This document shows, one piece after another, positions 16,858 through 25,659 of a stretch of DNA of 64,000 nt. The translations under genes were made by a program, and so were the position numbers. The stretch covers positions 1-64,000 of the forward strand of contig JAZUFG010000095.1 of the NCBI GenBank assembly GCA_045640565.1. The letters run 5' to 3'. The notes under the pieces were generated by a model, which saw only the letters and a list, made by a program, of their open reading frames with translations, had not been told where the DNA came from and made no database searches. Within the stretch, counting starts at the first letter, position 1. Every line of letters begins with the position of its first letter. The DNA is from RGIG3159 sp045640565. GTDB lineage: Bacteria; Bacillota; Clostridia; Oscillospirales; Oscillospiraceae.

Positions 16858-17370
16858 ATGACGGATTATACGGCGGAATACTTCATTGAAAATCTAAAAA
16901 TGCAGCCCCACCCGGAGGGCGGCTGGTTTTATGAAAACCTATACGGAACAAAGACCCTCGCCGATTTCGGAGGCACAGACGGGCACGGTTATGAGGGGAA
17001 GGAACGGCTCCTCTGGAACAGCATATTATTCCTGCTGAAAGAGGGAGAAATTTCTCACCTGCACCGTTTGCAGAGCGATGAGACCTGGTTCTATCACTTT
17101 GGTCAGGCCCTGACGCTTTATGCCATTTCTCCGGAAGGAGATCTGACGGTTTCCAAGCTAGGTCCGAATCTGGCAGAGGGGGAAGCACTTCAGGTCCTTA
17201 TTCCCGCCGGGACCGTTTTCGGAGCAAAAATGGAAGAGGGGAATTTTTCCCTGGTGGGCTGTGTGTGCTGCCCCAACTTCCGCTATGAAGAGTTTGAACT
17301 TCTTTCTCGGGAAGAACTGCTGAAGGATTTCCCGGAGCATAAGGACTTGATCTGCGCTTTGACAGAATAA
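16858..17370 (+). CDS. DUF985-family cupin
   Basis: A 170-aa single-domain cupin. HPEGGWF near the N-terminus, the histidine-rich SHLHRLQSDETWFYH in the middle and VGCVCCPNF near the end are the DUF985 pattern. The fold resembles sugar-binding or metal-binding cupins; the reaction is unknown. ATG 16858 is preceded by GGGGAAGGG; the longer frame to 16777 runs into the promoter. It is the first gene of a tightly packed run that continues to sfsA at 24401. Confidence 0.85.
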   Translation: MTDYTAEYFIENLKMQPHPEGGWFYENLYGTKTLADFGGTDGHGYEGKERLLWNSILFLLKEGEISHLHRLQSDETWFYHFGQALTLYAISPEGDLTVSKLGPNLAEGEALQVLIPAGTVFGAKMEEGNFSLVGCVCCPNFRYEEFELLSREELLKDFPEHKDLICALTE

Positions 17371-17387
17371 AGAAAAGGGGTATTTCC

Positions 17388-18170
17388 ATGAAGCTTGTAA
17401 CCTTTAATATTGCCTTTGCCAGCGACCCGAATTGGGACGGAATCAATAACTTCCGGCACAGATTGGGTGTCATTCTCTATAATCTTCTGGCGGAAAAGCC
17501 GGATATTCTCTGCCTGCAGGAGGTTCGGGAGTATCAGTTCCAGCTCTTGAAGCCCTGCCTGAAGGGCACCGGATACAGTTTTATTTATAACCAGCGGGAG
17601 CAGGATTTGAGCGGTGAGGGCCTCATGCTTTGTGTGCGGGATGAGACTGCGGAAATCCGGACTCTGGAACGCTATTGGTTCTCGGAGACACCGGAGATCC
17701 CGGGGACCCGTTTCCCCCGCCAAACGGAATATACCAGGATCGGTCAGGAAGCGCTGATTCGCTATCTGCCCACGGGAGAATTCTTCCGGGTCTATAATAA
17801 CCACTTTGAGTGCCGGAATCCCGAGGCATGTGCCCGCAGTATGGAGCTCCTTCTTTCCCGTCTTTCCGAAAAACAGAAAATCTATCCCTGCCGATTCTTT
17901 ATCGTGGGTGATTTGAACTCTTTGGAGGATTCGGAGGCCATTCGTTATGCCAATGAATTCCGGGAATTCCCCGTTGTGGATGTTTCCACAGGCTTGGACT
18001 ATACGGCCTTCAGCTTCCTGGATCCCGAAAATGTCCGCAGTAAGGTGGACTATATCTTTACGGATGAGAAGTCCGCAGCCCTGGTGAAGGATATGCATAA
18101 GTGGATGGATACGGAGAACGGCATTTGGCTCTCCGATCATTTCCCCGTGAGTGCGGTCTTTGACTTTTAG
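17388..18170 (+). CDS. Endonuclease/exonuclease/phosphatase (EEP) family hydrolase
   Basis: A 260-aa metal-dependent hydrolase of the EEP superfamily. The ordered motifs are VTFNIA, LQEV (metal-binding Glu), NNHFECRN (in place of the usual histidine motif), VGDLNS (Asp/Asn) and SDHFPV (catalytic His). No signal peptide, so cytosolic. Members cleave phosphodiesters in nucleic acids, lipids or sugars, and the substrate cannot be told here. It lies 17 bases after the cupin gene. Confidence 0.85.
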   Translation: MKLVTFNIAFASDPNWDGINNFRHRLGVILYNLLAEKPDILCLQEVREYQFQLLKPCLKGTGYSFIYNQREQDLSGEGLMLCVRDETAEIRTLERYWFSETPEIPGTRFPRQTEYTRIGQEALIRYLPTGEFFRVYNNHFECRNPEACARSMELLLSRLSEKQKIYPCRFFIVGDLNSLEDSEAIRYANEFREFPVVDVSTGLDYTAFSFLDPENVRSKVDYIFTDEKSAALVKDMHKWMDTENGIWLSDHFPVSAVFDF

Positions 18171-18193
18171 TTGATCTTTCCGGGAGGCACAGC

Positions 18194-19087
18194 ATGAAAA
18201 CACAAAAAAATATTTTGATTGCATTCCTCCTTAATTTTTCTTTTTCCGTTCTGGAATATTTCGGCGGCCTCTTTACAGGCAGTATAGCCATCATTTCGGA
18301 TTCTGTTCATGATTTTGGAGATGCCCTCAGCATCGGGCTTTCCTATTTTTTGGAAAGAAAGAGCAAAAAGGGCCCGGATGAAAAATACAGCTACGGCTAT
18401 GTTCGCTGGTCTGTTATGGGTGGACTCATCACCGTCTGCATTTTGACTGTCGGGTCTGTTTTGGTTTTGGTTCGGGCGGTTGGGCGCCTTCTGCACCCGG
18501 AGCCCGTTGACTATGGCGGCATGCTGATCTTTGCCGTGGTGGGGGTGGTCCTGAATTTCCTGGCGGCCTGGTTTACCCGGGAGGGAGATTCCATCAATCA
18601 GAAGGCTGTGAATCTTCATATGCTGGAAGATGTGCTTGGCTGGGCCGTGGTGCTTTTGGGCTCCGTCATTATGAAATTTACGGGCCTGGTTTGGATCGAT
18701 CCGCTGATGTCCATCGGTGTTTCCCTCTTTATTCTCGTGGAGAGCTTGAAGAGCCTCCGGGATCTGGCGGATCTTTTCCTGGAAAAGGTTCCGCGGGGAA
18801 TGTCCCCGGAGGAAATAAAGACCCATCTCAGGGAGATCAAAGGGGTTTTGGATGTGCATCATGTCCATCTTTGGAGCATGAACGGTTATGACTGCTTTGC
18901 CACGATGCATATCGTTGCAGAGGGTGAGGCAGAAGAGATCAAGCGGCAGGTTCGGGAAGAACTCGGGGAGCACGGAATCGCCCATGTCACCCTTGAGCTG
19001 GAAAAGCCCGGAGAGCTTTGCGGAGAAAGGGAATGCCGCACGGCTGAGAGCGCGGAACTTTCTGTCGGCCACCACCATCATCATTGA
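18194..19087 (+). CDS. Cation diffusion facilitator (zinc-type) exporter
   Basis: A 297-aa inner-membrane proton/divalent-metal antiporter that removes Zn(II) or a similar ion. Six hydrophobic segments carry the two metal-site motifs SDSVHDFGDA and HMLEDVLGW (HxxxD in both). A cytosolic ferredoxin-like domain follows, with DVHHVHLWSMNG. The protein ends in a native run of five histidines, a plausible metal sensor or buffer. In operon with neighbours, gaps 13-23 bases. Confidence 0.93.
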   Translation: MKTQKNILIAFLLNFSFSVLEYFGGLFTGSIAIISDSVHDFGDALSIGLSYFLERKSKKGPDEKYSYGYVRWSVMGGLITVCILTVGSVLVLVRAVGRLLHPEPVDYGGMLIFAVVGVVLNFLAAWFTREGDSINQKAVNLHMLEDVLGWAVVLLGSVIMKFTGLVWIDPLMSIGVSLFILVESLKSLRDLADLFLEKVPRGMSPEEIKTHLREIKGVLDVHHVHLWSMNGYDCFATMHIVAEGEAEEIKRQVREELGEHGIAHVTLELEKPGELCGERECRTAESAELSVGHHHHH

Positions 19088-19100
19088 AATCAGGTATTGT

Positions 19101-20243
19101 ATGGAAAAATCAAAGGTCATTCTTGTCCCCTGTGAGGACTATGAAGAAGAAAAGGTCTATGTGTCTATCCGAGACGGTTTGGATGCCCTGGGCGGGATCG
19201 GAGCCTTTGTAAAGGCAGAGGAAAGAGTTCTGGTGAAACCCAATTTTCTGAGTCCTGCAGAGGCGGAAAAGGCAATTACCACCCATCCTGCTGTGATCCG
19301 GGCAGTCTGCCGCCTTCTTTCCGAGAATGGAAATCAGTCGGTGACCCTGGGAGATTCTCCTGCCGCAGGGAGCTGCAGGACAGCGATTTCCCGGCTGGAA
19401 CTGAAAGAAGAGGACCTTTTCGGAGCCAAAATCGGGGATATGTCCGAGGAGACAGAGTTTCCCTTCCCTGAGGGGCGGGTCTGCAGGCGCTTCCATTTCT
19501 GCAGAGAAGTCACGGAAGCAGATGCGATTATCGGCCTCTGCAAGATGAAGACCCATATGCTGGAGAGGGTCACGGGGGCGGTCAAGAATGCCTATGGCCT
19601 GATATGCGGTCCGCGAAAAGCAGCGGGCCATGTGAGCTATTCCACGGCGGTGAAGTTCGCAAAAATGTTGGCGGATATCCACCGGGCAACGCCTCAGCGC
19701 CTCCATATCATGGATGGTATTATTGCCATGGAAGGCAATGGCCCTGCTTCCGGAAATCCGAGAAAGATGGGGCTGCTTCTGATCTCCGCAGATCCGGTTG
19801 CTTTGGATACGGTCTTCTGCCGTCTTATTCATTTGCAGCCCCAGCTGGTCCCCACCAATCTGCAGGGAGAACTTGCGGGAATCGGGACCTTCCGGGAGAG
19901 CGAGATTGAAATCAAACTGGCAGAAAAAGGAAGGATCACGGATCTTTCCATAGAAGAAGCGGTTAAGCGCTTCGGCAAGGCGGATTTTGATGTCCGCCGG
20001 GATAAAGAGGCTTTTAATGTGCTGACGCTCTGGTCAAAGATCTCCGGGGGCAAGCGAAAGCCGAAGATCGACCCGGAGAAATGTATTCACTGCGGGATCT
20101 GCGTGGAGCACTGCCCCGTGGATGGAAAGGCAGTTTCCTTCCGGGACGGGAGGCAGGCAGCGCCTGTCTATGACTATCATAAATGTATCCGCTGCTATTG
20201 CTGCCAGGAGCTGTGCCCCCAAAAAGCAATTTCCGTAAAGTAA
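19101..20243 (+). CDS. DUF362 protein with two [4Fe-4S] ferredoxin motifs
   Basis: A 380-aa cytosolic protein. Residues 1-300 are a DUF362 domain (VLVKPNFLSP, GDSPAAG, GLCKMKTH, GAVKNAYG). The C-terminus holds two 4Fe-4S motifs, CIHCGICVEHCP (about 327) and CIRCYCCQELCP (about 363). It probably transfers electrons or carries a redox enzyme activity in anaerobic metabolism; the partner is unknown. I use ATG 19101, 13 bases after the CDF gene. The frame is open upstream to 18888 but that part overlaps the CDF gene. The ribosome site is weak. Confidence 0.88.
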   Translation: MEKSKVILVPCEDYEEEKVYVSIRDGLDALGGIGAFVKAEERVLVKPNFLSPAEAEKAITTHPAVIRAVCRLLSENGNQSVTLGDSPAAGSCRTAISRLELKEEDLFGAKIGDMSEETEFPFPEGRVCRRFHFCREVTEADAIIGLCKMKTHMLERVTGAVKNAYGLICGPRKAAGHVSYSTAVKFAKMLADIHRATPQRLHIMDGIIAMEGNGPASGNPRKMGLLLISADPVALDTVFCRLIHLQPQLVPTNLQGELAGIGTFRESEIEIKLAEKGRITDLSIEEAVKRFGKADFDVRRDKEAFNVLTLWSKISGGKRKPKIDPEKCIHCGICVEHCPVDGKAVSFRDGRQAAPVYDYHKCIRCYCCQELCPQKAISVK

Positions 20244-20284
20244 TATCCGTATATTTTTGAAAGACAGAATCGAGGAGAAAGCGT

Positions 20285-20989
20285 ATGCTGACAATCAATC
20301 ACCTGACAAAGAGCTATGGCGAAAAAAAGGCAGTAGATGATTTAACACTGGCAATTCAGCCCGGCGAAATTTACGGCTTTATCGGCCATAACGGCGCCGG
20401 AAAAACCACAACCTTAAAGGCTGCCGTCGGCATTCTGAATTTTGATGCGGGCGAAATCCTGGTGGACGGTATTTCTATTCAGGAGGCCCCTCTGGAATGC
20501 AAGAAGAAACTCGCCTATATTCCGGATAATCCGGACCTCTACGATTTCATGTCCGGCATCAAATACCTCAATTTTGTGGGAGATATCTTCGGTGTACCTG
20601 CAGACCTTCGTAAGGAACGGATTCAAAAATATGCAGGACTCTTTGGCTTGACGGAGGAACTTTCTCAGCCTATTGCCAGCTATTCTCATGGCATGAAACA
20701 GAAGCTGGCGATCATCTCCGCCTGGATCCATGAACCCAAGCTGATCATTATGGACGAGCCCTTTGTGGGCTTGGATCCCAAGGCCTCCTTCGAGCTCAAG
20801 GGCATGATGCGGGAGCTCTGTGACAGGGGCGGCGCCATCTTCTTCTCCACCCACGTATTGGAGGTCGCGGAAAAGCTCTGCGATAAGATCGCCATTATCA
20901 AGGAGGGCAAGCTGATCCGCTCCGGCACCATGGAGGAGGTCAAGGGCGACGAGAGTCTGGAAGAAGTCTTCCTGGATTTGGAGGCGTGA
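20285..20989 (+). CDS. ABC exporter ATPase
   Basis: A 234-aa ATPase: GHNGAGKTT Walker A, SHGMKQKLAI in the signature position, IIMDEPFVGLD Walker B, STHVLE switch. This is the ABC-2/drug-export type that pairs with a separate permease, which follows directly. GAGGAG precedes ATG 20285. The stop overlaps the permease ribosome site and start region. Confidence 0.92.
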   Translation: MLTINHLTKSYGEKKAVDDLTLAIQPGEIYGFIGHNGAGKTTTLKAAVGILNFDAGEILVDGISIQEAPLECKKKLAYIPDNPDLYDFMSGIKYLNFVGDIFGVPADLRKERIQKYAGLFGLTEELSQPIASYSHGMKQKLAIISAWIHEPKLIIMDEPFVGLDPKASFELKGMMRELCDRGGAIFFSTHVLEVAEKLCDKIAIIKEGKLIRSGTMEEVKGDESLEEVFLDLEA

Positions 20990-20991
20990 TC

Positions 20992-22596
20992 ATGCTGAAA
21001 GTGTTGCTGAAGAAGCAGCTTGCGGAGGTTTTTCGGAGCTACTTCTATGATGCAAAAAAGAATAAAGCCCGGTCCAAGGCCGGGGTTATTGGCTGGTTTG
21101 TCTTTTTTGCCGTAATTATGGTCGGTGTCCTGGGAAGTATGTTCACCCTCATGGCCCTGGGGATTTGCGGGGCTTTGACTGCCGCCGGGATGGGCTGGCT
21201 CTATATCCTCCTCTTCTCGGGCATTTCCATTCTTCTGGGTGCCTTTGGCAGTGTGTTCAACACCTTCTCCGGCCTATACCTGGCCAAAGATAATGACCTC
21301 CTTCTTTCTATGCCGATCCCTGTGCAGGATATCATTATCTCCCGGCTGATGAACGTTTATATCATGGGGAGCCTCTATTCCACGGTGGCAATCCTGCCTG
21401 CCCTGATCGTCTATTGGGTCATCGCCGGCCTGAGCGCAGCAAGGCTCCTCTGCGGACTTCTGCTCATTCTGATGATCTCCGCAGTCGTTCTGGTCCTTTC
21501 CTGCCTGCTGGGCTGGTGTGTGGCAAAGATCAGCACGAAACTGAAGAGAAAGAGCTTCACTGCCGTGGCAGCGTCTCTGGCCTTCATCGGCATCTACTAC
21601 TTCTTCTATTTCAAGGCCTCGGATCTGGTTTCGAACCTGCTTCAGAATATGGAGTTTTTCGGGGAAAAGATCAAAGGCGCAGCCTATGGCCTTTATCTCT
21701 TCGGCCGCGCGGGGACCGGGGAAATCGTTCCCGCCCTCCTGTGCCTGGCTTTTTGTCTCCTCCTGGTCCTTGCGACCTGGTTTATTTTGAAGAAGACCTT
21801 CCTCAACATTGCCACCTTCTCCGGCGGAAGCGCCAAGCTTTCCCGCAAAAAGGAGAAGATCCGGGAAAAGTCCCCCTTCCGGGCTCTCCTGGGGAAGGAG
21901 TTCGGCAAGCTGGCCTCCAGCGCCAACTACATGCTGAATTGCGGCCTGGGAGTCCTCTTCATTCCTGTTCTGGGCGTGGTCCTGCTGGTGAAGGGCAAGG
22001 GTCTGCTTGCCGCTCTGGAGGGAGTCTTCGGCGCAGGAAGCGACATCATTTTCCTCTTCTTCTGCGCTGCGATTTTGATGGCTTCCTCTATGATCGATAC
22101 GGCAGCTCCCGCGGTTTCTCTGGAGGGCAGGAGCATTTGGATCCCCCAGTCTTTACCGGTGGAAGCAAAGACGGTCCTTCGGGCAAAATGGGCGGTTCAG
22201 GTCATTCTTTCCCTGCTCCCCACCATCTTCACCCTGATTTGCGGGCTCGTCATCCTGCATGGAAGCTGGGATATCAAGCTTCTGAGCGCGATTTTCTGCC
22301 TCCTCTTCCCTTTCTTTATGTCGGCTGTGAATTTATTTATGGGCATCAAAATGCCCAACCTGACCTGGACCAATGAGCTGGTTCCCATCAAGCAGAGCGC
22401 AGCCACGGCGATCGCCATCTTCGGCGTTTGGGTCATTGCCGTGGCCTTTGCGGGGATCTACTTTGTGATCGATCATTTTACGCCCTGCAATCTTTCCCTC
22501 TATCTGGGGGTTTGGATCCTTCTGCTTGCTGCCGCGACCTGGATCCTCCTCCGCTGGCTGGACAGCAAGGGGGCCAAGCGTTTTGCGGAGCTCTGA
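20992..22596 (+). CDS. ABC exporter permease (ABC-2-like)
   Basis: A 534-aa inner-membrane protein with about 12-14 hydrophobic segments. It pairs with the ATPase just upstream; the substrate is unknown. The amphipathic N-terminus (LLKKQLAEVF) before the first membrane helix and the internal repeat of the helix bundle fit large exporters of Firmicutes. GGAGG lies seven bases before ATG 20992; a GTG at 20986 is a weaker start. Confidence 0.85.
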   Translation: MLKVLLKKQLAEVFRSYFYDAKKNKARSKAGVIGWFVFFAVIMVGVLGSMFTLMALGICGALTAAGMGWLYILLFSGISILLGAFGSVFNTFSGLYLAKDNDLLLSMPIPVQDIIISRLMNVYIMGSLYSTVAILPALIVYWVIAGLSAARLLCGLLLILMISAVVLVLSCLLGWCVAKISTKLKRKSFTAVAASLAFIGIYYFFYFKASDLVSNLLQNMEFFGEKIKGAAYGLYLFGRAGTGEIVPALLCLAFCLLLVLATWFILKKTFLNIATFSGGSAKLSRKKEKIREKSPFRALLGKEFGKLASSANYMLNCGLGVLFIPVLGVVLLVKGKGLLAALEGVFGAGSDIIFLFFCAAILMASSMIDTAAPAVSLEGRSIWIPQSLPVEAKTVLRAKWAVQVILSLLPTIFTLICGLVILHGSWDIKLLSAIFCLLFPFFMSAVNLFMGIKMPNLTWTNELVPIKQSAATAIAIFGVWVIAVAFAGIYFVIDHFTPCNLSLYLGVWILLLAAATWILLRWLDSKGAKRFAEL

Positions 22597-22600
22597 TCTC

Positions 22601-23707
22601 ATGATGAAAAAGCAAATCCTGCTCCTATTGGCGCTCGCTTCTTTTCCTTTCTTTCTCGCCTGTGAGGTCAGAAGAGATCCCCGTGTTTTCAGTCCGGATT
22701 GCCAAGAGCAATCCGGACATCCCTTAGAGCAGCAGGAAGGGGCAGAAGATCCGGAAAGGGCGGAAGAAACGGAGGATCCCGTTTGGGAAGAGCCGGCTTC
22801 TGAGGAAGCGGAGCCTGTCATGCCAGCCGAAGAGCTGGGAAAGACGCAGTTCCGCTTTTTCTCTCCCTATGGGAGAACGGAAAGAATCCCCGGCTATCTG
22901 GGTGAAGACCTCTACCGGGATTTTTGTGTTCTTGTGGATGCACTTTATGCAGGGGAGGAGTCTGCAGAGCTGCGCAGCTGCAGATCTTCGGAAGATTTTG
23001 AAAAAATTGAAAATTGCGTGAAGCTGGTTTTCCTGCCCAAGGATTTCCTGCGGGACAAGGATTTTTTAACCGTTACTCCCTTCAATTTTGCAGAGGAGAG
23101 CGGGGAGGTTCGAATCTGCTATTGCTGGCAGGATGACAGCCTGACGGAAGAGGAGCTTCCCTGTAAGAGCAAGGAAGACTATCTCCGGGAAATTGAGAAT
23201 TTCCGGGCAGCAGTTGAAGGGATCCTGATAGATTGCGGAGCGGAAAATGCCTCCCCGGAGGAGCTTGCAAAAGCTCTGTTTGACTGGGAATCTTCAACCC
23301 TTTATTATGAGATCGACCGGAATGACAGTCCCTTCACGGCCCTTCAGAATCACAGAGCCTATTGCTCCATTTATGCCGGACTCTATCAGTTTCTCTGCGA
23401 GGAAGCGGGGATCCCCTGCCTGACCTGCAGCGGGGTCACCGGTGATGTCGGCGTGAGATGGGGCGACCATGAGTGGAATATCATCTGTCTGAATGGGGAA
23501 TTCTATCATGTGGACTGCACTTATCAAGGGTACGATCACTATGCGGACGGCTATTTCTTCGGAATGTCGGATGCCATTTGCTCCCGGCTGGGCCATGGAG
23601 AAATATCCGATTTTTCCGGAACAGATCTTCTGGGGCAGGCGCTTCCGCTCTGTGAGGACTGCCGCTTGGATGCCCGATACCGTCCGCAGTTATTAGAAGA
23701 GGAATGA
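22601..23707 (+). CDS. Transglutaminase-like lipoprotein
   Basis: A 368-aa surface lipoprotein (signal peptide ending in FFLAC) with an acidic linker (about 30-75). A transglutaminase/protease-core domain follows. The cysteine is in HRAYCSIYAGLYQFLC, the histidine in WGDHEWNI and the aspartate in YHVDCTY, so the Cys-His-Asp triad appears intact. Such domains crosslink or cleave peptides at the cell surface. ATG 22601 starts four bases after the exporter stop, with GGAG inside that gene. Confidence 0.82.
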   Translation: MMKKQILLLLALASFPFFLACEVRRDPRVFSPDCQEQSGHPLEQQEGAEDPERAEETEDPVWEEPASEEAEPVMPAEELGKTQFRFFSPYGRTERIPGYLGEDLYRDFCVLVDALYAGEESAELRSCRSSEDFEKIENCVKLVFLPKDFLRDKDFLTVTPFNFAEESGEVRICYCWQDDSLTEEELPCKSKEDYLREIENFRAAVEGILIDCGAENASPEELAKALFDWESSTLYYEIDRNDSPFTALQNHRAYCSIYAGLYQFLCEEAGIPCLTCSGVTGDVGVRWGDHEWNIICLNGEFYHVDCTYQGYDHYADGYFFGMSDAICSRLGHGEISDFSGTDLLGQALPLCEDCRLDARYRPQLLEEE

Positions 23708-23711
23708 AAAT

Positions 23712-24401
23712 ATGCTTTATTCCCATACAGTTTTTGCCGAGTTTGTGGACCGGCCCAACCGCTTTATTGCCCATGTAAAAATAGGCGGAAAGGAAGAAAC
23801 TGTCCATGTGAAAAATACCGGACGCTGCAGAGAACTGCTGATCCCCGGAAGAAAAGTGGTCCTGCAGAAGGGAGAGAATCCCGCAAGAAAGACTCCGTAT
23901 GATTTGATCGCCGTGGAGAAGCCCGGCCTGGGCTGGGTGAATATCGACAGTCAGGTTCCCAATGCTTTGGTAAAGGAGTGGCTTGAGGAACGGCCGGATC
24001 CCTTTGCGGATTGGACCCTTCTGCGGCCGGAAAAAGTCTATGGAGATTCCCGGGTGGATTTCTACCTGGAAGCGCCCGGAAGAAAAGTGCTCCTTGAGGT
24101 GAAGGGCTGCACCCTGGAGCTGGAAGGAAAGGGATATTTCCCGGATGCGCCCACGGAGCGAGGAGCCAAGCACCTGCGGGAGCTGAAGGCTGCCCGAAGG
24201 GAGGGCTATGAGGCATACCTGGCCTTTGTGATCACTATGCCGGGAATCGAAAAAGTGGAGGCAAACCGGGCGACAGATCCCCGATTTGCCGATGCCTTAG
24301 AGGAGGCAAAAGCGGCGGGGGTGAGGGTCCTTTTCCTTCCCTGTGAGGTCGGGGCGGATTCTCTCCGAATTATCGGAACAGCCCTCGCAGGGCAGGAATA
24401 A
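23712..24401 (+). CDS. sfsA: SfsA family protein
   Basis: A 229-aa protein of full family length. Typical motifs are FVDRPNRFIAHV, VHVKNTGRCRELL, SRVDFYLE, VEVKG-like LLEVKGC and FPDAPTERGAKHL, the last two forming the PD-(D/E)XK-like nuclease core. It was named for stimulation of maltose use in E. coli; the molecular role is still uncertain. It is the last gene of the run from 16858, starting four bases after the previous stop. Confidence 0.95.
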   Translation: MLYSHTVFAEFVDRPNRFIAHVKIGGKEETVHVKNTGRCRELLIPGRKVVLQKGENPARKTPYDLIAVEKPGLGWVNIDSQVPNALVKEWLEERPDPFADWTLLRPEKVYGDSRVDFYLEAPGRKVLLEVKGCTLELEGKGYFPDAPTERGAKHLRELKAARREGYEAYLAFVITMPGIEKVEANRATDPRFADALEEAKAAGVRVLFLPCEVGADSLRIIGTALAGQE

Positions 24402-24404
24402 AGC

Positions 24405-24433
24405 TTGCTATTTTCCCCCTTCCGTGTTATAGT
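24405..24433 (+). promoter_or_regulatory. Sigma-A promoter for aminotransferase/aldolase pair
   Basis: TTGCTA (24405-24410), 17-base spacer, TATAGT (24428-24433), beginning four bases after the sfsA stop. Confidence 0.6.
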
Positions 24434-24486
24434 TGCCGCAGTGCAATAGCGCCGAAGAAGCCTTCGGCAGGAAAGGAAAAAGAGAT

Positions 24487-25659
24487 ATGAAACCTTTAGC
24501 TTCTTGTGTGGACGGGGTTCAGAATTCCCCTATCCGCAAGCTTTTTAACAAGGCTGCAGGATTGAAGGATGTAATCCCCTTTACTGTGGGTGAGCCGGAC
24601 TTTAACACTCCGGGATATATCGTCGATGCAGCAATTGCTGCTCTCAAGGACGGGAAATGCCACCATTATCCCCCCAACGCAGGCTATGATTTTCTTCGGG
24701 CTGCCGTTACCAAGGAAACGGAAAAGACCCACGGCCTGAAATTCCCGGATCCTATCAAGTGCGCCATGATTACCTGCGGCGGCATGGAGGCCCTTTCTCT
24801 GGCCTTCCATGTGATCGTAGATCCCGGAGATGAGGTCATTCTGGGGGATCCCTGCTATGTCAACTACCGGGGTATGTGCGCCATCCAGCACGCAAAGGCG
24901 GTGTTCGTTCCCTGCTATGCCAAGGACGGTTTTGCCTTTGACATCGAATCTCTGAAGAAGGCCATCACCCCCAAGACCAAGGCCATCGTGCTCAACAGTC
25001 CCATGAATCCTACCGGCGGCGTGGCCAATCCGGAAAGACTGAAGGAAATTGCCAAAATCTGCATAGAGAATGACCTCTATGTTTTCTCGGACGAGGTTTA
25101 TCAGGCTCTCACCTACGAGGACAATAAATTTGTTTCCATCGCCACCCTGCCCGGTATGCAGGAACGGACGATCATCATTAACTCCTTCTCCAAAAAGTAC
25201 GCTATGTGCGGATGGAGAGTGGGCTATGCCATGGCAAGAGAGGACATCGTGGATGCCATGAGCCGCTTCCAGGAGAACATCGCTTCCGGCGTTAACGGAA
25301 CTGCCCAGTATGCGGCTTTGGCCGCGCTGGAAGGTCCCCAGGATGATTTTGAGGAGATGCTTCGCCAATATACGGTCCGCCGCAACTTGGTGGTAGAGGG
25401 CTTCAACAAAATTCCCGGCCTCAAGTGCTTTGCGCCCCAGGGAACCTTCTATGCTTTCATTGATGTCAGCGGAACGGGCATGACCGGCGGCGAATTTGCC
25501 GAGGACCTGATTGAAAAGGCCCGGGTCATTGTAGTCCCCGGAGACGGATTCGGCGACGAAGGAAAGAAATATGTACGGCTGGTCTTTGCCACCTCCGAAG
25601 AGCGTATTCGTGAGGGCATCCGCCGGATCGGAAAGTATATGGAGGAAAGAAGCAAATGA
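24487..25659 (+). CDS. Class I/II PLP aminotransferase
   Basis: A 390-aa fold-type I aminotransferase (AspC/PatA-like). FTVGEPDFNTPGYI opens the substrate region, NSPMNPTGG and SDEVYQAL hold the PLP-contacting Asn and Asp/Tyr, SFSKKYAMCGWRVGY supplies the Schiff-base lysine, and the carboxylate arginine is in YVRLVFA. It exchanges amino groups between an amino acid and a 2-oxo acid; the exact pair cannot be fixed. Coupled to a 2-oxo-acid aldolase gene by an ATGA overlap, which suggests a shared 2-oxo-acid intermediate. Confidence 0.9.
   Translation: MKPLASCVDGVQNSPIRKLFNKAAGLKDVIPFTVGEPDFNTPGYIVDAAIAALKDGKCHHYPPNAGYDFLRAAVTKETEKTHGLKFPDPIKCAMITCGGMEALSLAFHVIVDPGDEVILGDPCYVNYRGMCAIQHAKAVFVPCYAKDGFAFDIESLKKAITPKTKAIVLNSPMNPTGGVANPERLKEIAKICIENDLYVFSDEVYQALTYEDNKFVSIATLPGMQERTIIINSFSKKYAMCGWRVGYAMAREDIVDAMSRFQENIASGVNGTAQYAALAALEGPQDDFEEMLRQYTVRRNLVVEGFNKIPGLKCFAPQGTFYAFIDVSGTGMTGGEFAEDLIEKARVIVVPGDGFGDEGKKYVRLVFATSEERIREGIRRIGKYMEERSK

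Noticed and set aside
19070..19087. Run of histidines at the end of the CDF protein as a cloning tag
   Set aside because: Codons and context are native, and His-rich tails are common in zinc transporters of this family.
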